64,000 nucleotides of DNA from RH-AL1 sp964244495 (GCA_964244495.1 CAXTIU010000013.1:1-64000), one strand, 5' to 3'; counted from the first letter of the stretch, positions 35,691 through 44,677 are shown. Numbers and translations: made by a program. Notes: generated by a model from the sequence alone, not told the origin.

Positions 35691-36383
35691 CTAGGCCGCC
35701 GCCGCGGCGAGGCGCTTCGACAGCGCCCTGCCGCCGGCGGAAACCTTGCCCGCGGGCGTGATCATGGCGAGGCGCTTGCTGAGCGAGGCCCAAAGCGTCT
35801 TCATCTCCTCGGCGGCCTTGCCTTCCGGCTCGACCTCGGTCGGTCCCATACCCTCCCGCGCCGCTTCCTGGTAGGCGACGCGCGAGGCGATCAACGGGCG
35901 AAGCAGGCCGCCCATGCTTTCCAGCGCCGCCGCGCCGTCGAGCACGCGCTGGCTTTCTTGCATCGCCGGGCATTGATTGAGGACGAACGCGAAGTCCTTG
36001 GAAAGCGTCTTGAGCTTGCCGCGCGTGACCTCGCTCGACCAGATGTCGAAGATGGTGGGGCGCGCGGGGATGATGCAAAGGTCGGCGGCCCTCATCGCGG
36101 CGTCGGCGGCCGGCGTGTCGGTCGCCGGCGTGTCGATGATCACCAGGGTGACCTTGCCCTTCGCGAGCGCGGCGAGCGCCTCCGGCAGCTTGGCCGCCGA
36201 GACGGTCTCGACCGCCATCGTCGCGTCGTTGCGGCGCCGCGCCCATCTCGTGAGCGATTTCTGCGGGTCCATGTCGATGAGGAAGACCCGCTCGCCGGCG
36301 GCTTGAGCGACGACGGCCAGGCAGGCCGCGAGCGTGCTCTTCCCGGATCCGCCCTTCTGCGTCACCATCGCAACCGTACGCAT
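35691..36383 (-). CDS. ParA/MinD-type ATPase (orphan)
   Basis: A 230-residue P-loop ATPase of the ParA superfamily. It has the deviant Walker A KGGSGKSTLAACLA at about 9-22, the DMDPQKS switch and a LVIIDTPATDT Walker B. No parB or parS is visible next to it, so it is not the chromosomal parAB locus; relatives position proteins or plasmids and some inhibit FtsZ. The ATG at 36383 starts the conserved RTVAMVTQKGG; ten more codons upstream are open. A TTAACCAT motif lies 53 bp upstream of the start, which suggests cell-cycle control. Confidence 0.85.
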   Translation of the reverse strand: MRTVAMVTQKGGSGKSTLAACLAVVAQAAGERVFLIDMDPQKSLTRWARRRNDATMAVETVSAAKLPEALAALAKGKVTLVIIDTPATDTPAADAAMRAADLCIIPARPTIFDIWSSEVTRGKLKTLSKDFAFVLNQCPAMQESQRVLDGAAALESMGGLLRPLIASRVAYQEAAREGMGPTEVEPEGKAAEEMKTLWASLSKRLAMITPAGKVSAGGRALSKRLAAAAA

Positions 36384-36435
36384 GTGAGGGGATCCCGTCC
36401 TGCCAGCCGACACTGCGTCGCATTAGATCCCCGAG

Positions 36436-36443
36436 ATGGTTAA
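36436..36443 (-). promoter_or_regulatory. TTAACCAT (CtrA-type) motif between parA-like gene and rarA
   Basis: TTAACCAT on the minus strand, pointing to the ParA-like gene. This octamer is a known CtrA half-site form in alphaproteobacteria. It is one of three exact copies in the window, all just upstream of a gene. Confidence 0.4.
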
Positions 36444-36531
36444 CGAAAGGTTTCCGAGCCTTGGGGGGCCTGTGCGGCAGCCAGGATCGGAAGGGCTGGC
36501 TTTGGTGGAGGAGTACGCTCAAGATGAGCTC

Positions 36532-37860
36532 ATGACGCTGTTCTCCGCCGCAGGGCTCGAAGCCGACGTTCCCCGACCGCTGGCCGATCGCTTGCGGCCA
36601 ACGACGCTCGCCGAGGTCGGCGGCCAGGACCACCTCGTCGGCCCGCGTGGCGCGCTTTCCCGGCTGATCGCGGCAGGCTCGATCGGTTCGCTCATCTTCT
36701 GGGGGCCGCCCGGCACCGGCAAGACGACGGTGGCCCGCCTCCTCGCCGGCGAGACCCGGCTCGCCTTCGTCCAGGTTTCGGCGATCTTCACCGGCGTCGC
36801 CGAGCTGAAGAAGGTGTTCGAGGAGGCGAGACGGCGGCGTTCGAGCGGGCAGGGCACGCTGCTGTTCGTCGACGAGATCCACCGCTTCAACCGCGCCCAG
36901 CAGGACGGTTTCCTCCCGGTGATGGAGGACGGCACGATCACCTTGATCGGCGCGACGACGGAGAACCCGAGCTTCGAGCTCAACGCGGCCCTGCTGTCGC
37001 GAGCCCGCGTGCTGACCTTCAGGGCGCTGGACGACGCGGCGCAGGAGAAGCTGCTGGCGCGCGCGGAGGCGGTCGAGAGGAAGCCGCTGCCGCTCGACGA
37101 CGGCGCCCGCGCCGCGCTGATCCGCATGGCCGATGGCGACGGTCGTGCCGCCCTGACGCTCGCGGAAGACCTGTGGCGGGCCGCCGAGCCCGGACAGGTG
37201 CTCGACCAACTGGCGCTCGGCGATGTCGTGCAACGTCGCGCGCCGATCTACGACAAGGCGCGGGAGGGTCACTACAACCTGATCAGCGCGCTGCACAAGA
37301 GCGTGCGCGGGTCGGACCCCGATGCCGCGCTCTATTACCTCGCGCGCATGTTCGATGGCGGCGAGGACCCGCTTTTCATCGCGCGGCGCGTCGTGCGGAT
37401 GGCGGTGGAGGACATCGGGCTCGCCGATCCGCAGGCGCTGGTGGTCGCCAACGCCGCCAAGGACGCCTACGACTTCCTCGGCTCGCCCGAGGGCGAACTC
37501 GCCATCGCGGAGGCGGTGATCTACGTCGCCAGCGCCCCGAAATCCAACGCCGCCCTCCTCGCCTTCAAGGCGGCAGCGCGCCTCGCGCGGGAGCACGGCT
37601 CGTTGATGCCGCCTAAGGTGATCCTCAACGGATCGACCAAGCTGATGAAGAGCGAGGGTTACGGCACCGGCTACGCCTACGACCACGACGAGCCCGATGC
37701 CTTCTCCGGACAGGATTATTGGCCGGACGCGCTCGGGCGGCAGGTTCTCTACGAACCAACGGAGCGCGGCTTCGAGGGGGAGATCGCCGAGCGGATGCGG
37801 CGCTGGGCCGAGCTGCGTCGGCAGCGGCGAGACGCGTTCCCGGCTCCAGGAACGCCGTGA
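36532..37860 (+). CDS. rarA: Replication-associated recombination protein A (MgsA) AAA+ ATPase
   Basis: A 442-residue clamp-loader-related ATPase that acts at stalled replication forks. Family landmarks are PRPLADRLRPTTLAEVGGQDH near the N-terminus, Walker A GPPGTGKTT, Walker B LLFVDEIHRFNRAQQD, sensor GATTENPSFELNAALLSR and the tetramerisation domain with HKSVRGSDPDAALYYLARM. The ATG at 36532 gives the family-typical MTLFSAAGL start. An in-frame ATG at 36436 is possible but adds a non-conserved segment. It stands between the divergent ParA gene and the convergent phaC. Confidence 0.94.
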   Translation: MTLFSAAGLEADVPRPLADRLRPTTLAEVGGQDHLVGPRGALSRLIAAGSIGSLIFWGPPGTGKTTVARLLAGETRLAFVQVSAIFTGVAELKKVFEEARRRRSSGQGTLLFVDEIHRFNRAQQDGFLPVMEDGTITLIGATTENPSFELNAALLSRARVLTFRALDDAAQEKLLARAEAVERKPLPLDDGARAALIRMADGDGRAALTLAEDLWRAAEPGQVLDQLALGDVVQRRAPIYDKAREGHYNLISALHKSVRGSDPDAALYYLARMFDGGEDPLFIARRVVRMAVEDIGLADPQALVVANAAKDAYDFLGSPEGELAIAEAVIYVASAPKSNAALLAFKAAARLAREHGSLMPPKVILNGSTKLMKSEGYGTGYAYDHDEPDAFSGQDYWPDALGRQVLYEPTERGFEGEIAERMRRWAELRRQRRDAFPAPGTP

Positions 37861-37905
37861 AAAGGGACGGCGCCGTCGAGGATCATGCGCATGATGCCGT
37901 GCGCC

Positions 37906-39807
37906 TCAGCTCCTGATCCGAACGTAGTCGCCCGGCGCGTCGGCGAGGATGGGCAGCTTGCCGCCGCCGGGCACGCGCGCCGGGACCATGTGCGGGGCCT
38001 GCCCCGACAGCCAATCGAACCAGTCGCCCCACCAGCTCCCGTCGATGGTCGTGGCGAGCGGCAGCCAGTCCTGCAACTCGCTGAAGGGTTTCGGACCGAT
38101 CGCGTAGTTGTATTTGGCCTTGGCCGGCGGGTTGACCACGCCGGCGATGTGTCCCGACGCTCCCAGCACGTAGCGGACCGGGCCGCCGAAGAGCTTGGCA
38201 CCGCGATACACCGAGGGCGCGGGCGCGATGTGGTCCTCCTTCGCCGCCACGAAGTAGCTCGGAACAGTGATGTCGCCGAGGCTCAGAGGCAGGCCGCCCA
38301 TGGTCAGCTCGCCCTTGGCGAGCTTGTTGCCGATGTAGAAATTACGCAGGTAGAACGAGTGGTTGCGCGCCGGCAGACGTGTCGCGTCCGAGTTCCAGTA
38401 GAGCAGGTCGAAGGCGGCGGGTGGCTTCCCCTTCATGTAGTTGTTCACGACGTAGGACCAGACGAGGTCGGTCGGACGCAGCATGTTGAAGGCCATCGCC
38501 ATGGTCGAGCCTTCGAGGTAGCCGGTGTCCTCCATCTTGGCCTCGAGCCCTTTCAATTGCTCCTCGTCGATGAACACCTGAATGTCGCCGGCATCGGTGA
38601 AGTCGGTTTGAGCGGTGAAGAACGTCGCGTTCTTGATCCGACGGTCACCCGTCTTCGCCATGGTGGCGAGACCCGTCGCCAGCAGCGTGCCGCCGACGCA
38701 GTAGCCGAGCGCGCTGAGGTTCTCTTCGCCACTGGCCGAGCGCACCGCGTCGACGGCCTCGAACAAGCCTTCGCGCATGTAGGATTCGAAGGTCTTCTCC
38801 TTGTGGCGGGCGTCCGGGTTCACCCAGGAGATCATGAACACGGTCAAGCCCTGCCCCACCGCCCAGCGCACGAAGCTCTTCTCGGGATTGAGGTCGAGGA
38901 TGTAGAACTTGTTGATCCACGGCGGCACGACGAGAAGCGGTCGCTTCAACACCGTGTCCGTGGATGGCGCGTACTGGATCAGCTCCAACAGGTCGTTGCG
39001 GAAGACGATCTTGCCGGGGGTCACGGCGACATTGACGCCGAGTTCGAACTTGCTCGTGTCCGTTTGTCGGATGCGCAACTGTCCGCCGCCGGCCTCCATG
39101 TCCTCGGCGAGCAGGGCGGCCCCTCGAACGAGGTTGTCGCCGTTGGAGGCCAACGTCTGACGCATCAGCTCGGGGTTGGTGACGAGGAAGTTCGCGGGCG
39201 ACAGGGCGCTGGTGATCTGGCGCAGGTAGAACCGGGCCTTGGCGCGGGTTCGCGGCTCGACGCTGTCCGATCGCTCGACGAGTTCCTCCGCCCAGGTGGT
39301 GCCGATGGCGTGGGCCTGACGCAGGAAGTCGTAGAGCGGCATGTCGTGCCACTCGGGGGCGCTGTAGCGCTTGTCGCCTTTCGTCGGCGGCACGACCGGC
39401 GCGACGACCTCTCCGCTCATCCGCCGATAGGTCTGCGACCAGAGCTGAAGGAAGGGTTGAGCGATGGCCGCCTGCGCCTGGACGAGCCGCTGGGGATCAC
39501 TCGTCCAGTGCTCGACGACCTTGCCGATCGAAGCGATCGCCACGGCAACCGTGTCCGACATGTCGTTCTTGCGGACGTCGCCCGCCTCGAACGGCTTGAG
39601 ATAGGCGGCGAGCGCCTTGCCCGACTGCTCGATGAAGCGGGCGGTGTTGGTGGCCAGCCGCTCGATGTCCAGGCCCGGCGTCTCGACGCCTGTTCCGGAC
39701 GGTACCGGAAGACCCGTCGGATGGACTGCGGAATCGGGAGGGGACGGCGCCGGCATCGGCGCCGGAGGCTCGATCAACGGATTTCGCAGGTGAGCCGAGG
39801 AAGTCAT
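37906..39807 (-). CDS. phaC: Class I poly(3-hydroxyalkanoate) synthase
   Basis: A 633-residue enzyme that polymerises hydroxyacyl-CoA into PHA storage granules. The lipase-like box is GYCVGG with the catalytic Cys, followed by the catalytic Asp in VAAKEDHIAP and the His in GASGHIAGVVNPP. The N-terminal PhaC domain shows WSQTYRRMSGE and the catalytic part PPWINKFYILDL. About 40 residues at the N-terminus are Pro/Ser-rich and extra compared with the shortest homologues. The ATG at 39807 was chosen; the open frame continues 26 codons upstream. No phaAB or phasin gene is visible nearby. Confidence 0.95.
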   Translation of the reverse strand: MTSSAHLRNPLIEPPAPMPAPSPPDSAVHPTGLPVPSGTGVETPGLDIERLATNTARFIEQSGKALAAYLKPFEAGDVRKNDMSDTVAVAIASIGKVVEHWTSDPQRLVQAQAAIAQPFLQLWSQTYRRMSGEVVAPVVPPTKGDKRYSAPEWHDMPLYDFLRQAHAIGTTWAEELVERSDSVEPRTRAKARFYLRQITSALSPANFLVTNPELMRQTLASNGDNLVRGAALLAEDMEAGGGQLRIRQTDTSKFELGVNVAVTPGKIVFRNDLLELIQYAPSTDTVLKRPLLVVPPWINKFYILDLNPEKSFVRWAVGQGLTVFMISWVNPDARHKEKTFESYMREGLFEAVDAVRSASGEENLSALGYCVGGTLLATGLATMAKTGDRRIKNATFFTAQTDFTDAGDIQVFIDEEQLKGLEAKMEDTGYLEGSTMAMAFNMLRPTDLVWSYVVNNYMKGKPPAAFDLLYWNSDATRLPARNHSFYLRNFYIGNKLAKGELTMGGLPLSLGDITVPSYFVAAKEDHIAPAPSVYRGAKLFGGPVRYVLGASGHIAGVVNPPAKAKYNYAIGPKPFSELQDWLPLATTIDGSWWGDWFDWLSGQAPHMVPARVPGGGKLPILADAPGDYVRIRS

Positions 39808-39954
39808 GAGCCTTGCCTTTCTTTCTTCGGGCCTGTCGACCGCTCGCGGCGCGCCGACGCGAAAGTCGTGTCCCGCTTCCGACATAAAGACCGGCTATTC
39901 AAACCGGTGAGGCGGCCGCCGCAAGTCGTGCGTTCGTAACCCCCCGCTGCGAGG

Positions 39955-40362
39955 ATGATCTTGGCCTATCGGCTCGGCCCCTGGTGCCTCGTCGCGTTTG
40001 CCGTGCTGGCACCCTGCGCCGGTTGGGCGCAGAACGCGTCGGGCGACGCACCGAAGCCCAAGCCGAACAAGTACGGGTCGCCGCTCGATACCTTTCGCAA
40101 CACGCACTTGTGGACCGACGTTCCCCCCGCGCAAGATTTCGTGGAGGCCACCCGGCCCGATCTCAAGAGCCTGCGGTACACGCCCCTCACCGGCGTCGAC
40201 CCGGTGCGGCCGAAGCCGCGGGATCCCGCCAACGTGCAGGCGCTGCAGGCTGAGATGGAGCGTTTCGGCGTGGAGAACGAGGCCAAGGCACGGGGCCTCC
40301 GAGGCCCCAAGCCCGCCGCCAAGAAGACGAGAAGCACGGCCGCCACCGGTCCGATGCCGTAG
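39955..40362 (+). CDS. Secreted hypothetical protein
   Basis: A 135-residue protein with a clear Sec signal peptide (RLGPWCLVAFAVLAPCAGWA, cleavage near residue 26). The mature part is short, Lys/Pro-rich and ends with AAKKTRSTAATGPMP. A conserved-looking central stretch TRPDLKSLRYTPLTGVDPVR suggests a real family, but I cannot name it. It has a GAGG ribosome site, is divergent from phaC, and is followed by 197 bp before homoserine dehydrogenase. It is probably periplasmic. Confidence 0.7.
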   Translation: MILAYRLGPWCLVAFAVLAPCAGWAQNASGDAPKPKPNKYGSPLDTFRNTHLWTDVPPAQDFVEATRPDLKSLRYTPLTGVDPVRPKPRDPANVQALQAEMERFGVENEAKARGLRGPKPAAKKTRSTAATGPMP

Positions 40363-40559
40363 GGGACCGCGGGCGGGAAGCGGGAACAGGCGCTTAAGGG
40401 GCAGCGGGCGCGCACCCGAAGCGACGGTTTGCCTGCCGTGGTGAAATCAGGCACAAGGCGTGAACGCGGGTGAGGCATGGACTTCGGCGTCGGCCCTGCG
40501 AAAGCCAGCCATGTCCCGTTGCCGGCTCCATCAACTTACTCCTATCGTCGGATTGCCTG

Positions 40560-41864
40560 ATGTTGCCTCCTTTGCGCGTCGGTGTCGCCGGTCTCGGCTC
40601 CGTCGGTGCCGCGGTCCTCGGACTGCTCGGCCGCCGGGAGGATCTGGCGCTGCGCACCGGGCGGCCGATCGAGGTGACCGGAGTTTCGTCGCGTGATCGC
40701 GGCAAGGCGCGCTGCGTCGACCTCCGCGGTGCCGCGTGGACCGACGACGCCCTCGCCCTCGCCCAAAGCGCGGCCATCGACTGCTTCGTGGAGCTGATCG
40801 GCGGCGAGGGTGGCGTGGCCCTGGCGGCGACGCGGGCCGCGATCGACGCCGGCAAGCACGTCGTCACCGCCAACAAGGCGATGCTCGCCGTCCACGGCCT
40901 CGAACTGGCGCGCGCCGCGGAGGCGCGGGGCGTCGCGCTCCGCTTCGAGGCGGCGGTCGGCGGCGGCATCCCGATCGTCAAGACGCTGCGCGAGGCCCTG
41001 GCCGGCAACAGCATCGAACGCGTCTACGGCATCCTCAACGGCACCTGCAACTACATCCTGACCCGGATGGGCGCGGAGTCGCTGTCCTTCGCCGACTGCC
41101 TGGCCGAGGCGCAGCGCCTTGGCTACGCGGAAGCCGATCCCACCTTCGACGTCGGCGGCTTCGACACCGCGCACAAGCTCGCGATCCTGACGTCGTTGGC
41201 TTTCGGCACGCGCGTCGACGCGGCGGCGGTCGGCGTTGAGGGTATCGAGACGATCACGCTCGCCGACCTCCAGGCCGCCGAAGACCTCGGCTTCCGGATC
41301 AAGCTGCTCGGCGTCGCCAAAGCGACCGCGTCGGGCATCGAGCAGCGCGTGCATCCGACCATGGTCCCGAAGGCGTCCGCGATCGCGCAGACCATGGGCG
41401 TGACCAACGCCGTCGTGGTCAACGCGGACGCGGTGCGCGAGGTCACCCTTTCGGGACCCGGCGCCGGAGGCGAGGCGACCGCCTCGGCGGTCGTCGCCGA
41501 CATCGCCGACATCGCCAAGGGGGATCGATCGCCGGCATTCGGGCGGCCAGCCGCCGCGCTGACACCTTTGGAACGGGCCGCGATCGAAACGCATGAGGGG
41601 GGCTACTACGTACGCCTCTCGCTGTTCGATCGCCCGGGCGCCGCCGCCGCGGTCGCCATGCGGATGGCCGAGAAGGGCATCTCGCTCGAAAGCATCGTCC
41701 AGCGCTCCCGTCCGGGCGGCAGCGGCGTCACGGGAAACCCGGTGCCTGTCACCCTGATCACTCACGCGACGGCGGAGAAGGCGATCCGCGAGGCGATCGC
41801 GGCGGTCACCGCCGATGGCCACGTGACGGAGAAGCCGCAGGTCATCCGCATCGAACGGGAATGA
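40560..41864 (+). CDS. hom: Homoserine dehydrogenase
   Basis: A 434-residue NAD(P)-dependent enzyme reducing aspartate semialdehyde to homoserine for threonine, methionine and isoleucine. The nucleotide fold begins VGVAGLGSVGAAV, with VTANKAML and the catalytic region GGGIPIVKTL, then DVGGFDTAHKLAILTSLAFG with the catalytic Asp and Lys. A C-terminal ACT domain from about 345 (YYVRLSLFDRPGAAAAV) suggests feedback control by threonine. The ATG at 40560 fits the family; upstream codons in frame are not conserved. Its stop overlaps the recJ start (ATGA). Confidence 0.96.
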   Translation: MLPPLRVGVAGLGSVGAAVLGLLGRREDLALRTGRPIEVTGVSSRDRGKARCVDLRGAAWTDDALALAQSAAIDCFVELIGGEGGVALAATRAAIDAGKHVVTANKAMLAVHGLELARAAEARGVALRFEAAVGGGIPIVKTLREALAGNSIERVYGILNGTCNYILTRMGAESLSFADCLAEAQRLGYAEADPTFDVGGFDTAHKLAILTSLAFGTRVDAAAVGVEGIETITLADLQAAEDLGFRIKLLGVAKATASGIEQRVHPTMVPKASAIAQTMGVTNAVVVNADAVREVTLSGPGAGGEATASAVVADIADIAKGDRSPAFGRPAAALTPLERAAIETHEGGYYVRLSLFDRPGAAAAVAMRMAEKGISLESIVQRSRPGGSGVTGNPVPVTLITHATAEKAIREAIAAVTADGHVTEKPQVIRIERE

Positions 41865-43669
41865 TCGTCCCGCAACGCCGCATCGTGCTCGGCGTCGAGC
41901 GTTCGCTGAAGGGCCGATCCTGGGCGAGCCGCCTGGACGAGGCCGGCGAGGCGCAGGCGATGGCCATTGCCCAACTCGGCGGTCACGGCGACCTGCTGTC
42001 GCGCATCCTCGCGGCGCGCGGCGTGGTGCCGGCGACCGCCGACGCCTACCTCGACCCCGCCGTGCGCGACCTGATGCCGGATCCCTCGAGCCTCGCCGAC
42101 ATGGACGCCGCCGCCGCCCGGCTCGCCGACGCGGTGGAGGCCGGCCACGCGATCGCGATCTTCGGCGATTACGACGTCGACGGCGCGGCGGCGGCGGCGC
42201 TGCTCGCCGACTACCTCACGGCCTGCCACGTCCCCGCCATGATCCACATCCCCGACCGCGTCTTCGAGGGATACGGGCCGAACGTCGAGGCGATCCGCTC
42301 GCTCGCGGCGAGGGGCGCCCGGCTGCTCGTCACGGTTGATTGCGGGACGACGAGCCACGAGCCGCTCGCGGAGGCCAAGGCGCTCGCCCTCGCGCCCATC
42401 GTGCTCGACCACCATCAGGCACCGGAAACGTTGCCCGATGCCTTGGTCGTCAACCCCAACCGGCTCGACGACCTCTCGGGGCTGGGTCAGCTGTGCGCCG
42501 CCGGGATCGTCTTCATGACGCTTGTGGCGGTGCAGCGGCTGCTCCGCGCGCGCGGCTTCTTCACCGCCCGCCCGGCACCCGACCTGCTCGCCGCGCTCGA
42601 CCTGGTGGCTTTGGCGACGGTCGCCGACGTCGCCCCGCTCACCGGCCTCAACCGAGCTTTCGTCAAGAAGGGCCTCGCCGTGATGCGTGCGCGGGGCCGT
42701 CCCGGCCTGCGCGCCTTGTTCGACGTGGCGGCGGCGGACGGACCGGCGAGCGTGTACCAGCTCGGCTACCTCGTGGGGCCGCGCATCAACGCCGGGGGTC
42801 GCATCGGCGACGCCGCGCTCGGCGCCCGGCTGCTCTCCCTCGACGACGAGGACGAGGCGACCGCCATCGCCGCGCGCCTCGACAGGCTGAACCGGGAACG
42901 CCAAGTGCTGGAGGCCGCCGCGCTGGAGGTCGCCGAGGCCGAAGCCATGGCTCAGGTCGGGTTCGACGACGGCGGCGCGGCGATCGTCGTCGCCGACGAG
43001 GGATGGCACCCCGGCATCGTCGGCATCATCGCCGGCCGGCTGCGCGAGGCGTTCGGACGACCGGCCTTCGCCGTCGCGCTTCACGCCGGCGGCGGCACAG
43101 GCTCGGGGCGCTCGATCCCCGGCGTGGACCTCGGCCGCGGCGTGCGGGCGGCGGTCGAGGCCGGCGTGCTGGTCAAGGGCGGCGGCCACGCGATGGCGGC
43201 CGGCGTCACGCTGGGGCCGGGCGGGGTGGCGGCCTTCAAGACCTTCATCGAGGGCGAGGTCCGCGCGGCGACCCTGGCGGCGCGCGCCGCCGAGGCGCTG
43301 CTGATCGACGCCACCCTGACCGCCGGAGGGGCGACCATCGCGGCGGCGAGCGACATGGAGCGCGCCGGCCCTTTCGGGGCGGGAAGCCCCGAGCCGGTCT
43401 TCGCCCTGCCGGCCCATCGCCTCGTCGACGTCGCGCGGGTCGGCGCGAACCACATCCGCGTCCGGGTGCAGTCGGGCGACGGCGCCAAGCTCGACGCCAT
43501 CGCCTTCCGCGCCGCCGACGAGCCGCTGGGGCAGGGGCTGCTCGCGGCGCGGGGCGAGGCGATGCACCTCGCCGGCACCCTCGGCCTCGACCGCTACGGC
43601 GGACGCGAACGGGTGCAGCTCCGGATCCTCGACGCGGCGCCCGTGCGGCACGGCCGCGTGGCGGGCTGA
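41861..43669 (+). CDS. recJ: Single-stranded-DNA-specific exonuclease RecJ
   Basis: A 602-residue 5'-3' ssDNA exonuclease for recombination and mismatch repair. The DHH phosphoesterase domain shows FGDYDVDGAAAAALL, VTVDCGT, the name-giving VLDHHQAPE and ATVADVAPLTG. The DHHA1 domain carries the GGGHAMAAGVTLG motif, and an OB-like C-terminal domain follows. All metal-binding motifs are intact. Translational coupling to hom through a 4-bp overlap is seen in many alphaproteobacteria. Confidence 0.96.
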   Translation: MIVPQRRIVLGVERSLKGRSWASRLDEAGEAQAMAIAQLGGHGDLLSRILAARGVVPATADAYLDPAVRDLMPDPSSLADMDAAAARLADAVEAGHAIAIFGDYDVDGAAAAALLADYLTACHVPAMIHIPDRVFEGYGPNVEAIRSLAARGARLLVTVDCGTTSHEPLAEAKALALAPIVLDHHQAPETLPDALVVNPNRLDDLSGLGQLCAAGIVFMTLVAVQRLLRARGFFTARPAPDLLAALDLVALATVADVAPLTGLNRAFVKKGLAVMRARGRPGLRALFDVAAADGPASVYQLGYLVGPRINAGGRIGDAALGARLLSLDDEDEATAIAARLDRLNRERQVLEAAALEVAEAEAMAQVGFDDGGAAIVVADEGWHPGIVGIIAGRLREAFGRPAFAVALHAGGGTGSGRSIPGVDLGRGVRAAVEAGVLVKGGGHAMAAGVTLGPGGVAAFKTFIEGEVRAATLAARAAEALLIDATLTAGGATIAAASDMERAGPFGAGSPEPVFALPAHRLVDVARVGANHIRVRVQSGDGAKLDAIAFRAADEPLGQGLLAARGEAMHLAGTLGLDRYGGRERVQLRILDAAPVRHGRVAG

Positions 43670-44072
43670 CCGGGCGGCGGATCGCGCCGTGGAGGCGGTC
43701 CGCCGCCGCGACGGCCGTCCCGTCGCCGCGTGTCGGGAGCGCACGCACCGGCCGACGCTTAAGGCGGTGGTCCGACCGCCGAGTCGGCCCGGTCATGAAT
43801 CTCGCGGGCACGCACATTCTTGCGTCAGCTGCGTCATGCGTCAGGGTTCGAGGGCAGCGACCGCGTCGGTCGGCGGCGGTCGGGAAGGGGAGGGCGGGGG
43901 GAACAAGGTAGCGATACCTTTACACCCGGCCGGCGGCGGCCGCAAGGCTGGTCCCGCACCGCCACGGTCGTGCCGCGATCAGACCCAACGTCGACGGATC
44001 AGGCGTTTCGCTGACCTGGGAACCACGTGGTCTTCCCCGCCGAAAGGTCTCAGCGACACGCGTGAAACCGTA
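43670..44072. other. 403-bp intergenic region after recJ
   Basis: No coding region found. It contains GC-rich hairpins near the recJ end (GCGGCGGA near 43676 with TCCGCCGC; GGCGGT/ACCGCC at 43763-43780) without T-tracts, and copy B of the two-box repeat element at 43811-43925. Confidence 0.6.
43811..43925 (-). repeat. Two-box intergenic repeat element, copy B
   Basis: Read on the minus strand, box 1 (43925-43901) is GTGTAAAGGTATCGCTACC followed by TTGTTC, with a perfect AAGGTA-N4-TACCTT palindrome inside. Box 2 (43845-43811) has three TGACGC hexamers in the same order as copy A and ends AAGAATGTGCG. Box 2 matches copy A at about 32 of 36 aligned positions. The spacer is 55 bp here against 31 bp in copy A and unrelated in sequence. 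No gene lies immediately downstream in this orientation. Confidence 0.75.
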
Positions 44073-44146
44073 TGGAGGCCTCGCCCGGAATCGAACCGGG
44101 GTGCAAGGATTTGCAGTCCTCTGCGTAACCACTCCGCCACGAGGCC
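44073..44146 (-). tRNA. tRNA-Cys (anticodon GCA)
   Basis: A 74-nt cloverleaf on the minus strand: acceptor GGCCTCG/CGAGGCC, D-arm GGCGGAGTGGTTACGC, anticodon loop CTGCAAA with GCA at 44114-44112, T-arm CCCGGTTCGATTCCGGG, discriminator T and encoded CCA. A CTATAG box at 44177-44182 is a likely -10. Confidence 0.97.
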
Positions 44147-44323
44147 TCGGTGCGGCAGCGCGCCGGCACGGGGACGCTATAGCAAGGGTCGGCCCGCCGC
44201 CGCAATGGAGCACGGCGCGAAAACGACGACGGCACGGATCCGATGAAATTACGACGCGGGCGATCGCGCGGCCTTTGCAAGGCCGCCCCGGCTTGCTATA
44301 GGGCGCCCTCGCCGCGGCGATGA

Positions 44324-44399
44324 TCCCTGATAGCTCAGCTGGTAGAGCAGTCGACTGTTAATCGACTTGTCGCAGGTTCGAGTCCTGCTCAGGGAGCCA
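44324..44399 (+). tRNA. tRNA-Asn (anticodon GTT)
   Basis: A 76-nt cloverleaf: acceptor TCCCTGA/TCAGGGA, D-arm GCTCAGCTGGTAGAGC, anticodon stem GTCGA/TCGAC with GTT at 44357-44359, T-arm GCAGGTTCGAGTCCTGC, discriminator G, CCA encoded. CTATAG at 44296-44301 is a plausible -10 about 22 bp upstream. Confidence 0.97.
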
Positions 44400-44617
44400 C
44401 CGTTCCGTCGCTTCGGCACGGACGTGTCGGCGCGGACGTTGCGTCCAGCCTTCGACCCCGTGAGCGGCGATCCGTGACCCCCGTCCGCTCGCACCGGCGG
44501 ACCCGACGCGAGCCACGAACCGTCCCGGTTCGTCCTCGCGGATGCCGCACCGAGCCGGAACGGCCTATCGACGCCTCGTCCGCGCTTCGCGTTTTCGTTC
44601 GAGGCGGTAAGACAACG

Positions 44618-44625
44618 TTAACCAT
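44618..44625 (+). promoter_or_regulatory. TTAACCAT (CtrA-type) motif upstream of small gene
   Basis: Exact TTAACCAT, 52 bp before the ATG at 44678, in an AT-richer pocket that also contains GGTAGGCTTAGGGTAG. It is the known octameric CtrA half-site form; function here is inferred. Confidence 0.4.
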
Positions 44626-44677
44626 AGGTAGGCTTAGGGTAGCGGACGCTCGCAACACGGATCGGATCGGAGGAGCC

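Noticed and set aside
43676..43780. GC-rich hairpins after recJ as rho-independent terminators
   Set aside because: No T-tract follows the stems, and such stems are frequent in DNA of this composition. I found no convincing intrinsic terminator in the window.
43821..43843. TGCGTCA repeats considered as a CRISPR or iteron array
   Set aside because: Only three 7-bp units with irregular 2- and 0-bp gaps, no spacers and no cas or rep gene. They are better explained as part of the two-box element.
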